Part shown: in pieces, positions 40,923-51,500 of the stretch
How the letters are laid out: the number at the start of each line of letters is the position of its first letter
Numbering within the stretch: position 1 is the first letter of the stretch
Source: Galdieria yellowstonensis
Taxonomy: Eukaryota; Rhodophyta; Bangiophyceae; Galdieriales; Galdieriaceae
NCBI GenBank assembly: GCA_026122205.1
Contig: JANCYU010000053.1
Span: forward strand, 111,137 to 175,136
Direction: 5' to 3'
DNA length: 64,000 nt
The notes under the pieces: model-generated
What the model saw: only the letters and a program-made list of their open reading frames with translations
What the model was told of the DNA's origin: nothing
Database searches by the model: none
Program-made: the position numbers and the translations under genes

Positions 40923-43637
40923 TCAAGCATTCGTTTTACTCTCAATGTATTTTTCTACACCAGCAACAATTTTGATTCTAACCTGTCGATCTTTGATTCC
41001 GAGTACTTCTAATAAGTACGAGTCTAATCCTTCCAAATCTTGTTCTCTCAATCGACTTAGTCCATAACTAGATTCTCTTGCTTCAGACTCTGTCAAATTA
41101 CAATATGTTTTCAAGAACTCCATCCAATCAAACTGGCCTTGTCGCACTGAGACAACTCCTTTACGCTCTGTTACTTGCATCTCGTCTGTATCAGTTCTGG
41201 TGGAAACAATATCCATCTGGGAAGGTTCGGGCACCACAGGAACATCGCTCCTCCATAATCGTTCAAGATTTCTTCCCAACAACTTCGCGAGAGGATCCAA
41301 CTTCATCAAAACGCTTTCATTATCCGAGTATACTTTCTGGAGTTGTTCATAAACTTGCTGACCCAAGAAGTCTTTCAGGTTATCAACAGAGCAAACTACA
41401 AGTTGACAGTTTGGGCCAATATGGAGACCTTCTTTATCAGAATTGGAACTACTCGCGTCTTGCCAAGCACCAGGTGAAGGTCCCTTCTTTTCAAAACGCC
41501 TCTCATGATAGACTCCTGTATTCATTACCCAGTTCTGCTTCTCCGTAAAGTGACTGGAAACTTCATTATTATAACTTGTACTCACAACCAGCTGAATTGC
41601 CCATATATCGTTTTCTTCTAAATCCAACTGGGAAGAAACGGGGACTAGAAACTTATCAACTTCCTCCTTAATCATACCGACACTGACACGTGAACTATGG
41701 TAGTATTTCAATGCTATGCCTATCAAATAAACTCTTCTCTTCTTGGAACTTGTATCCATCAACATTTCGGTCAAAGAAGACCCGCTTTCATCGGAACTGG
41801 AAGAATCATCATCTATAGGCACGGAAACTCGAACAAGAATATCAGGTCCATTAGAATTAGGCCTGTTGGGTAAAAATACTCCATCTTCCGACAAAAACTT
41901 GTCATAGAATTCTTTCCAAGCATTTGGAGAATAGGACTGTTCTTTAGCACTGTAACTTGTCTTCAATTCAGAATAAAAGGTCGGAACTGTCCGGACACGG
42001 CATTTCTCTATTTCCCAAACTACGTCTTCTACAAAACTCTGATGAAATATACTCAACTCTCCCAAACGCCTAGAAAGACAACAACGAACATACAGAGTAG
42101 CGGCAAATATTACTTCAAATCTAAACCCTAACGAAGAGCGTGACTCTGCGGGAACATTAAGCGGAAACAGGAAATCAAGATAACGCATAAGAGGATAATC
42201 CCGGTACTCTTCCTTGATAGCTTTGAAAACGATCTTTGGAAATACTAATTTGATCCGTTGCTGTGTAACGTCAACTTGCCCTGGTCCTTTGTTTGGGCAA
42301 TACTCATAATAAAAGCCGAAGTTATTAGCAATATCCAGCACGTATTGAGAGCTTTCCCCAAGAACTAAACCGCCATATACAGTTTCGAATACCTGGAATT
42401 CGTATTCTAGGATGGATGAAAGAAGCAGCGCAGAAAAAACTTTCAAAGTGTTGGGGTTCATATTCATCGGGGTCGTTGAGTAGACAACATAAGAGGAAAT
42501 TTCTTCAATCCTAGCATACATCTCATCCTCTGTAAGATTATACAACTTGTTGTGAACACACGTGTCCACTAACACTTGCATAACATGGCGAACGTAAAGC
42601 GGCACACCCTCAGTGTAGTTATATACCTGTTTGAAAAACCAGTCATGTCCTTCTGGATGCTTGGGAAACAATAGTTGCAAAGCGGTTTCTCCTGTGCTTA
42701 TCTTCATTCCTCGTATAAATAATTTTGTCGTTTCCTCCGAAAATGGATCCAAGCGAACAAAGTCTAAATTCACCCGAGAGCTTATTGCATCCTCCTGCTT
42801 GGTAACAATAGCATCCGACCTTCCCGCTAGATAACAATTGACAAAACGTTGAATAAGAAGCGAAGATAGAACTTGGAAAAATAAGCAGTAGACATTTAAT
42901 TTGCCTGTTTCTCTCTGTGGGTCCAGGTCAGGAAACTTATCAAAATCACCCTCCGCCAACAATCCAATTTCATCAATAAACAGAAACAAATAACGCTTGT
43001 TTGTGACTTCAAATAACGAGCTTAACCACTTTTTTGGGTCTTTCCTATTCTTTAAAACCTTGGCGAGCAATTCTGGCTTATTTGGTAGCGTGGAAAGAGC
43101 TTCTTTGCTAATCTTCTTTAAAAGCGTAGGTATAAAATATTCCCCATCAAAACGGGGAAAGTCCCTGAGATCTACATTAACATATAGGGTTTCGTTTAAC
43201 AGGGCTTCTACTGCACGTTCTCCAGCGCTCACTCCACTGCCAGCAATTCCAGGAAACCCGATTATATACTTCTCTAAATCCTGCCGGTTCAACAAAACAA
43301 ATTCCCTAAAGTGCTTCCCTAATGTGGTTTTGCCACTCCCATACATATGGGGGGCAAAACACACAGAGGGACGCACGTCGTAACTTGACGAATTTGAAGG
43401 AGTGTATGAAGAATTAAAGTTCGAGATTATTTGATAGACTGCAGCACGCCTGTTTACAAGAGGGCGAATGAGAGATATCCTGGGAACTGGAACGTCTGCT
43501 CTACTTGACGAAGCAGCTTCTTCACTCTCTTGCCTTCTTCCCAATCTACCTTCCGTCGTGCCACTTACGTCATCCATCCCAAATGTAAAATGACCAGATC
43601 GTGAAAGATGGGCACTGCTTTTATAGCGCCTATTCAT
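40923..43637 (-). CDS. subtelomeric P-loop NTPase with C-terminal SAM-like domain
   Basis: Intronless, 904 residues. A Walker A motif (HMYGSGKTTLGKHF, residues 97-110) and Walker B (YLFLFIDEIGLL, 216-227) define a P-loop NTPase. FVNCYLAGRSDAI is placed like a sensor strand. A middle region (about 560-720) has PDILVRVSVPIDD and, after a Ser-rich linker, YLIGIALKYYHSS, spaced like a PD-(D/E)xK nuclease but with Ala where the acid is expected. Residues about 835-900 look like a SAM domain (WMEFLKTYC, LDSYLLEVLGIKDRQVRIKI). The family resembles Crinkler/RHS-type or 'archaeal ATPase' proteins reported as expanded in Galdieria; which one is undecided. A TATAAAAG lies inside the first codons (43617-43625), so translation may really start at the ATG at 43577. 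Confidence 0.85.
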   Translation of the reverse strand: MNRRYKSSAHLSRSGHFTFGMDDVSGTTEGRLGRRQESEEAASSSRADVPVPRISLIRPLVNRRAAVYQIISNFNSSYTPSNSSSYDVRPSVCFAPHMYGSGKTTLGKHFREFVLLNRQDLEKYIIGFPGIAGSGVSAGERAVEALLNETLYVNVDLRDFPRFDGEYFIPTLLKKISKEALSTLPNKPELLAKVLKNRKDPKKWLSSLFEVTNKRYLFLFIDEIGLLAEGDFDKFPDLDPQRETGKLNVYCLFFQVLSSLLIQRFVNCYLAGRSDAIVTKQEDAISSRVNLDFVRLDPFSEETTKLFIRGMKISTGETALQLLFPKHPEGHDWFFKQVYNYTEGVPLYVRHVMQVLVDTCVHNKLYNLTEDEMYARIEEISSYVVYSTTPMNMNPNTLKVFSALLLSSILEYEFQVFETVYGGLVLGESSQYVLDIANNFGFYYEYCPNKGPGQVDVTQQRIKLVFPKIVFKAIKEEYRDYPLMRYLDFLFPLNVPAESRSSLGFRFEVIFAATLYVRCCLSRRLGELSIFHQSFVEDVVWEIEKCRVRTVPTFYSELKTSYSAKEQSYSPNAWKEFYDKFLSEDGVFLPNRPNSNGPDILVRVSVPIDDDSSSSDESGSSLTEMLMDTSSKKRRVYLIGIALKYYHSSRVSVGMIKEEVDKFLVPVSSQLDLEENDIWAIQLVVSTSYNNEVSSHFTEKQNWVMNTGVYHERRFEKKGPSPGAWQDASSSNSDKEGLHIGPNCQLVVCSVDNLKDFLGQQVYEQLQKVYSDNESVLMKLDPLAKLLGRNLERLWRSDVPVVPEPSQMDIVSTRTDTDEMQVTERKGVVSVRQGQFDWMEFLKTYCNLTESEARESSYGLSRLREQDLEGLDSYLLEVLGIKDRQVRIKIVAGVEKYIESKTNA

Positions 43638-44159
43638 GAGGGTGCGGTAACATCACTCTTCACCCTGCTTCCACGTGGCCTCATCTGAACCGTTTATTCT
43701 ATCTCTACAAGAACTTCACTGGCAACATGTTGGAATGTGTCAAATGGTAATTTGCTACTTTTTATGGAGCCGTAATTGGTAGCAAATTGGAAATATCAAG
43801 AGAGGTTGTTTCATTCACACAGAGTGTAGCTCTAATATGGACTTGAACCCAGAGATGAGTTTTCGTTTTTCCGCCTGGTTCTCGACTCCTGTTGGTACGA
43901 CAACTTGAGTAGCTTTCTCTCATTTTGTCAAAGCAGTCTTCTTGTTCTTCTTGCGTCCAGTCTTTTGTTCGCGACTAGCCTGCTTGATTTGCCTTTTAAA
44001 AAGTTACAGAGTGATGTATCCGCCCCTATTTGTTGTGTTCCCTTGAACAAAGAGATAGGTTGTTTAAAGCAAGACAAGGAAGCGTTTGATGGACTTGAAG
44101 AAATTTTATATGCGGTGCACCGCCACGAAAGCGCCCCAAACGAACGTCCTTGCACAAGA
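43638..44159. promoter_or_regulatory. upstream region of the NTPase gene, shared with its neighbour
   Basis: Contains ACTTTTTATGGAGC inside a ~70-bp block (43746-43816) matched at 48481-48546 upstream of the other NTPase gene. Also a TCCACGTGGCCTC stretch matched by TCCATGTGGCTC near 48400. The similarity in both distance and order suggests a common promoter or a duplicated gene head. Confidence 0.5.
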
Positions 44160-44500
44160 GAGATGGACGGTCTTAACGCCAACAGCCGAGGACTCTTTGT
44201 ATAGCAAGTGCCTGTGGCTTTTCCGATACCTAGCAAATTTGAATTCCAGACTTTTGGGATAATTATGTTTTTTCGACGGAACCAGACACCTGTTCCACCT
44301 CGAGAACTAGAGTCTGTCCTCGGTTGCCTTGAACCTTCACTATGTCAGAAGTGTAACTGCGTGTCTTGGACAATGTTTGTAGCGTGTCTCGCGCTCATTA
44401 TTATCATCCCAATCCGTGCCGTACAAGTTGCACTGCATTTACAGAATACCCTAGTCGTTCACTTTGGCCCTAATAGAGCGTTCTTGGAAGTTTTCATCTA
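44160..44500 (+). pseudogene. Fanzor-like element relic, copy C, 5' part
   Basis: More diverged than A and B. Matching blocks occur in order: GGACGGTCTTAACGCCAACAG (A: GGACGGCCTCAGCGCCAACAG), GAATTCCAGACTTTTGGGATAA..ATGTTTTTT, CTAGAGTCTGTCCTCG, CTTCACTATGTCA and GTGTCTCGCGCTCA. It has no RuvC half. Frames through it are open but out of phase with A. Confidence 0.55.
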
Positions 44501-46818
44501 TTGAAACACAATAAAAACCTTCGTTATTACCTACTTTTCTTTTCGAGAAACGAAAACATTCGATATATTCGATAATAATGCTGTAAAAAGTTTGCAAGTC
44601 CTCGTACGTGCTGATATATCTTCAGATACTAACGAGTCTCTTTGTCTCGCCGAATCCAAAGGAACTTCTTGACAACTTCGCGACAAAACCTTCCTTGGGC
44701 GGTGATTGTGCCTCTAAATGTTGGTATTTCGCAGAATGCAGTAAGCAACGGAAGTCGCCAAAGTGAATTGAAGCAATAGTTTGCACCTTCAGTTTCAGCA
44801 AGAACTAGTACACTTATGGAGCTCTTGGGAAATTTGACACTACAGACAAAAAGAATATACGTGTTGATGACCCGAGGATGGTGACATGTGCTGCCTCAAT
44901 ATTTTAAAGGGTTAAAGGCATACAAGCTCCTCAAAAACAAGTCAGACAAATAGATGTTGATGTTTAACCTGGTTTGTGGACGATTCTACACCTCTAATGC
45001 GTATATTCTGCAAAAAAATAATGCATGAGAAAATAGCAACTATAGTACCCAACAAGGAATTGATAAGAATCTGCCAAATCAACAGCGAGGTAAAATTCCT
45101 TCTTTGTATATTATCGATTTCGTCTCCCATGATAATTCCTATCCAATCTTAAAGTCTTCGTCTCAATGACAAAATATGGATTTAGCCTTTTTGCTCTGCC
45201 ATTTCATTTATAAATTCTAGTGGTGGAACTGCGAGACCCGTCTCTTTTTCGTTGGTTACTTGCGTAAGTTCCGCGGAGTAAAGATGCCAATCTTCATGGA
45301 AGGATGCGAAGAAAAGTTTCTCTAATGATCCTTTCAAAGATGGCAAATTCGTACAAGTGATTATTATATTGAGATTACATTGTCCTACTTTGTATATTTA
45401 TCGCAAACTTGTGGTCATGTTTCCCACAAAGACTTCTTCCTTATACTGTTGGTAAACCCAAATTTATAATAAAGCGGATGGTGAGCAAATACTTTGGAAT
45501 CTTTCAGGTTCCCTGAGAAGCCTCATTCTTATTAGGTTACGAGTTAAGAATACCGACCATTTCCATTGCCATTCTGCCAGACAAGTTGTAAAGACTTAAA
45601 TATGTAGCAGGAAGTCATCGTTGACATGAAGTATCCTTACTTTCTATTCAACAGCAATTTGACTATCAATCGTTCTATTTCGATGTAAGTTGTTCAAAGT
45701 ACGCCAAGAGCAACGTAAGAGATGCTACATAGAAACGTGTCTGCTACCGTTTATATCAACTGTGCTCGAAGGAATGAACAGCTCTGAAATGTGTTGTTTT
45801 CTTTTCCAGTGACTCGAAAGTATTCTTCAAAACATAAATTTATGTCAACAAGTTATTTTCTAAATCCGTTGATTTGGCGTACTTGCTTCCCTATAAAACG
45901 AGTAGCGAGTCTTTTTTCAAGTTCGAACCAGGATCATTTTTCATCATACCTTCAAAATGTTTTATTTTTGCTAGTTTGGAGGTATCTGAACTCTTAGAAG
46001 CAATTAGCATATGTATGTCATTTCCCCTTAATTTCCTATCCGTAGCTACCAACATATGTTGGATAGGAAATCGTTGCGAAATTCGTATGTTTACTCATTT
46101 GAATGTTTTTGCAAGTTCTGTTAATTGATAATGTTTGTCCTTATTTATTCGAGTAAAGCCTTCCAAAGATTGATCAGATATGTACTTGAATACTTTAAAC
46201 ACATCTTTGAAGCTTCTGCAACGATTGGTTACGTGGTATTTGATGATGTCACGGAGGATCGACACTGCATTTCAAGCGATGTTCGGTACATACATACAGT
46301 TCTGTTACAAAAATAATTTTGTAGAAACGTTGTAAAGTTACTGTACGAAAATATAAGCGAAAACTTTCTCTGATTTCAACATTTGTATCCTTACTGCCCT
46401 TTGTGTCCAAGTCCCATTCTTACGGCCTGATGTCAAATCACTGTCAGTTTCGTTGATGATGGGAACGCTAACTTTTGAAGTATATAGTTCCAATCGTACT
46501 CATACACAACGATAAATAAGAAGAAATCATGAACATCGGTGCGGAAAAATTGGGTCAAGAAATGCACTTGATAGGCCATGATATGTACGAGTGGATAGAG
46601 TGCATTCCGAATGCGTTGCTTTATCCAACAGACAGCCCTTTGGTATACTCACTACTTCATACTATTTTCGATTAGTAACTGTTGAATAGCTGATTTCGAG
46701 GAAACAATTACAAGACTGTTTATTCCAGTGTATATAATAGGTGAGTTATTCCGTTACAAGAATAAGAACCGTTGTGAAGTAGCGGACGAAACTGATAACA
46801 TAAATCCAAACGTAGTTC
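44501..46818. other. gene-poor subtelomeric stretch
   Basis: No convincing gene. Open frames (44942-45130 minus with a hydrophobic stretch, 45791-46128 plus, 46125-46316 plus) are short. The last shares the VVFDD...SSDVRYIHTVLL pattern with 39290-39400. A 48-codon ATG frame at 46529 (MNIGAEKLGQEMHLIG) is unassigned. Confidence 0.35.
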
Positions 46819-48291
46819 CTAAAATTCACCACCATCGGTATCAACCATTTGGGACTCTTTAAACCTCTTGGATAGTTCGAGTATACGCTCTTTCGTAACA
46901 TAACAGTTTGAAAAAGATTCATAAAGAATGTCAAATGCTATGCTGTTGTAAAATTGTAAGGATCCATCATTCATTGCTATCAAGAGACCTCGATCTCGAT
47001 AGGCACTATCAAATTATGTAATTGCCGGAGTTTCCCTACCACGAAAGAGCTTGTGAAGCCCGTCATAAAACTGTTTCTTATCCACTTCATGCGTCAATGA
47101 CTTGACATACTCGCTGTGTACTATTTGCATATCTGCATAACACTCTTCATAAAACCGTGCGGCAACTTTCCCGAAAATCAAGTTAGGAAAACTGCGACTC
47201 ATCCCGATCAGTTCGGCTATCATTCCTGGAACAAAACCCGTAAGGTCCACAACGGTGCTTTCATTATCTCGGAATATCTTAGGGTAGTCGTCCAATCTTT
47301 CCCATATTTCAACTTCTTCTCGGCTCAATGGTTTAACATATTGTATAGAAAATACATATCCACTAGGCAGCTTGAACTGGTGAAGCTGCGAAGTTGCGAT
47401 AACAAACTTACAATACCGCTATCCCCAGTTAATGATCAGAAGGAAGGAAATGCATGTACTTACGGTAGCATGTCCTACTGGATCTGCATAAAACTCAAAG
47501 AAGGGTAACCACGTATTAGGATCACTGCCAAGTTCCTGCCAAAGAGCATTGTGTTCATCTATGATCAGGAGGTTTCTTGGTTTCATATTCATAAAATTTC
47601 GTCGAAGTTCACCACAAAGCACCAAATCGCCTTTTTCGTGAGCATAAAAAATAACATGTTTCATAGCGAGGCCTCGGAGATGTTTATAATCAGGGTCTCT
47701 AGGGTAAAAAGGACCAAGTTCATTTAGAATATTTAAATTCATAAACAACAGCATTGCTGCAAAGTTCCTGGCAATAGACCTTTCCTCAGGGAGATTTTCG
47801 AACAGATCGCTCGTGTTTCCAATATACTGCACTGGGACTCCAAAGTGTCGGGCAAAGACAGCGATCAGATAAAGATATATACTTTTGCCCAACCCACTGG
47901 TACTGGATAAAATCCTCAACTCTTCAGTATCTTGCTCGTCCACAAGTGCGTTCCACAGGTTTATAAAGTCCTCCCTCAAGAAAATCCTAGAAATTCTACT
48001 GCCAGAGCTCTTCAAAGGAAAGCTCCTCGCGAATTTCTTGGGTAGCAAAATAAAAGAGGCGACCTTTAGTGATGCGTCCCTCGTAGACAATTCTTCGTCC
48101 CCGACCTTAATTGTTTCTCCAAGATAATCAGAAACTTTACGTTCTGAGCACTCGACACCCAGGTTGGGAACGTTCTCCAACCAAACGTTGGAGTTTTCTA
48201 TATTTATTTTCATGGTACCTGGGACAAACACTTGCTCCCAATCCATATGTATACCGCACGCCCTCTGCTCCCTTGAGGAAGCAGAGTCCAT
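46819..48291 (-). CDS. Crinkler/RHS-type P-loop NTPase
   Basis: Three exons (47464-48291, 47040-47406, 46819-46976) with introns of 57 and 63 nt give 450 residues. The central module follows the Crinkler/retrotransposon-hot-spot NTPase pattern: RIFLREDFINLWNAL, Walker A LSSTSGLGKSIYLYLI (P-loop about 129-138), Walker B NLLIIDEHNALW (about 241-250), VIATSQ, then VKPLSREEVEIWERL and DLTGFVPGMIAEL. In this family the core lies next to variable effector or nuclease domains; here the N-terminus (about 110 residues) is unassigned. The frame extends upstream to a GTG where the neighbouring NTPase has its ATG, with similar residues (SAHL), so the N-terminus may have shortened. Expression cannot be judged. 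Confidence 0.8.
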
Positions 48292-48480
48292 CTCTGGCGA
48301 AACAATCCCCACGAACAATCGATGTCGAACCAATGAAAGTAAATGGGCGCTGATTTCATAACATTCCACTCAAGGGCGGAATCTCCAAGCTCCATCTTGG
48401 CTCCATGTGGCTCTTCCCTCTCTTCCATTTTTTAGAAAAAGAGAGCACAAGGGCGGGTTTTTCTCAGTGATACCGTTGCC

Positions 48481-48546
48481 GGTAATGTAGCACTTTTTAT
48501 GGAGCAGCGATTAGTAAAAGTTGATAAGGGAGGTCGTTTTATTCGA
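48481..48546 (-). promoter_or_regulatory. conserved upstream block of the NTPase gene
   Basis: Matches 43746-43816 upstream of the other NTPase gene, including an identical ACTTTTTATGGAGC. It sits 190-255 bp before the ATG at 48291. Function is inferred. Confidence 0.45.
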
Positions 48547-51500
48547 ATAGAGACTACCCGTAGCCAACACATAAACTTGCAGTGGGTTCGCGCTTGCACA
48601 AAAAGTTAATTTTTTACATAGCTTGACCTATTTTCAAAGCAGTTTTCATATTGATGTTGCCTCTATTCTATCGTTAACAACTACTCACAATGTTGTTTTG
48701 ATCTCGGGTGTTGTGCCTTTTAGCCGTTCACATAGTCGCTTGTCCATCCTTATTTTTAGTGCTTGTTGAATAATAAGCGTGTTGTTTAAAGGACGAAACG
48801 AAGAGTTCGATGTGCTCAAAGATGCCTACTTGCATACACGTGGATTCGCCTTTGTACAACGTGATGAACCAGTGGTTAAGATTGTTTCTCTTTCTTGGGT
48901 TAAAGATTAGCAATCATGTGAAAGCTTTTAGTGAACATTTTTTTGGGAGTAGAAGCCTTTACCGGAAGGGAAATATGCATCTCGCCACAAGAAAACGTCG
49001 CTTCAAAGATTGGGAAACGCTGATTTGAAGGTTGCTCCTACCAGTCGACAAAAATAAGAAGGTATTGACTTTTCACGCAAACCTGAGCATTCTATATAAT
49101 CTGACCAGAAAGGCAGAAGTTGGAGCGTGATAATAGACTGACTGTGGTTCCTCGAGCAGATACTCTAGTTGGAAATGGCACTGAGGTCAAAAAATGCGAT
49201 CAAAAGATTGAGCATGATCTTTACGAAACTCAGTGCTGTATGATCGTTTTAAAATTCTACTTTCAAACAATACTTTCATTCGCATAGAGTCCGTATGTGA
49301 TATCTTTCTGCGTCACCCTTCTTTGAAAATTCCCGAAGATAGACACACTCATCTGTTACCGAAGTAGAGGTATATGCAATATTATCAAATCCACAAGCTG
49401 CTACAACATAATTCATCTTACACTGTGGTGATGCAAAGAGAAAAAGGCATTCATCTCTTAAGGTCGCACTCCTCTTCAAGATGATACATATATCTGCATT
49501 CTGTGTTTGAATTGTCCTTTTCTTTGGCAGAATTTCAGACACGAAGAATTATGGAAACGAACAAGGAGTTTCTAACGTTAAAAATTTACAGGAAAAAGAA
49601 AGATGTCTTGAAACACTGTGTATTTTGTCAAGGTGCTATGGACTGGTACTTGATGTTTTCGTGGAGAGTTTGTATTCTGTCTTATACATTCCATGCTACC
49701 CACCAAATACGACATTAACTGTTTGCTTCAAATTCAACCAACCCTTCATGTGCAACTCTCGTGATGGAACTTTTGCAAAGTGCCTTTTTCGTTCTCATTT
49801 ATTCTAGGGAGCTTAAGATACATCAGTACTGCAGCGGTTCTTTGAAAACTCCAGTCATTTTTTTTACAAAACGCAAATTTCGCCAAATGTTTCCAGTTAG
49901 AGTATTCTGCTGTTATACTTTTTACTGAATTTATTCACAAACTTTTCATCGGAGTTTTCCAGTATAAGGAAACCAAATGAATGCTAAGAAATTAACTTGA
50001 CAAGTCATTTCCATACTTGAGACTTCATTTCATATGGATCGTTGACCCCCAACTCACCAAGATGAATTTGTAATCCATCACTGGTAGATCATCTTTGAGA
50101 TATAATGTCCTTTCTTTCCTTTTCCACATAGAAAAGTCACGGAAAAACATTTTGAAACAGACCTGCCGAATTTTCCAAGAGCACTAGTCTATAGTGAGAC
50201 AAGTTTATCATCCTTCGTGACGTCCTTACTATCGAGGATGGGTTGCTTTGACTTGCAACGTTCCTTCTCCTCAAAACTCGAACCGAAGCAGACTGTTGGT
50301 CCAGAACAGGACACGACAGTCATTCCTTAGGAAATATGCTTCAAAACAATCTGTAACTTGGCGACTCGTCTAGGCCCTCTGTATGTTGCCACAAGACTGT
50401 TTTACGAGATGAATGGGAACTTGTTCTATTCACCGTAGTCGCTTGCACCTTGGTGACACCAAAGCAAAGGGACACTGAACAAGAATTTTTGCTACTTCAG
50501 AAACAAGCATAGAAACTGCTCGACTGGTTGGTAAAAACAAGCAGTTGAGCTTGTATTGTTTGACCTTTTGCTCTAGTGTTTGTGTAATATGGGTCGTATT
50601 TTTCGTAGCTCGGTCGAAAGTCAGGTTCTCGTGTCACCTAAAAGCAAGACAATCTCAGCTGTGTTGGTTGCTTTCTTAAGGTGAATATGTGATTACAACG
50701 AGGAGCGTTTTCGTGCTAAAAGCACAAAAAGCTAGTCGTCTGGTGCAAGCTGGACAACCGCAGACTGCACAGTCCAAAATTTCACTAATACTATTCCGTG
50801 AAATGCTTTTACCATATTTTATGTGAAACGCCTCTAGGCGACCAGAGCGATTGAATCACGAGACGCCTGCTTAAGAATACCATCTTTCATTGAGCCCGCT
50901 ATAGGACTCTCCCAACAGAAGCCAACGACCTTAGCGTCTTCAAAGTATACAATTGCCTTGGCAGAAATAGTTTGCGTATATAAACTTGAAGTGAGAACAG
51001 ATAAACATCATATTAGAGCGCATTTCTGCAACAGATCATTTCCAATGGCCAGTGGGCAACCGTGAGGATCGAATGCAGACGCTGTAGTTTTGTGATTGTT
51101 TCGTGCTTTGTCAAGCTTGTCTCAGTAATAAAAAGTGACATTTTCAGTTGAGAAACGTGGCGTTGTAATCCATATTAGGATCGTTCAAGTTACTCTCACT
51201 AGTAGTCTCTGAACAAGTAGTTGCTCGTTTTCAACTTGACTTTCCAGAAAGAAATTTTCAAGGGAAAAGGTAAAAGCGATTGGCACTTCGTAACACTGCA
51301 AGTGCCACAAGTGAGACATTTGAAGAAAGCACTTCACAGTCTGGCCGGAGACCAAAATGACTGCCGTCCATCTATCCAACTGTACAACGAATACTTTTGC
51401 TTCATCGCAGTCACGGCAGAGTTGCAACCTTTTCCAATTTTCTGTTGGAAGTCAAGTCCAGTTTATCCGAACAGAATATTCCATTTTCAAAGTTCCTCTG

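Noticed and set aside
50590..50690. A short ATG frame starting MGRIFRSS as ribosomal protein uL2.
   Set aside because: Only the first three residues agree with uL2; the rest does not.
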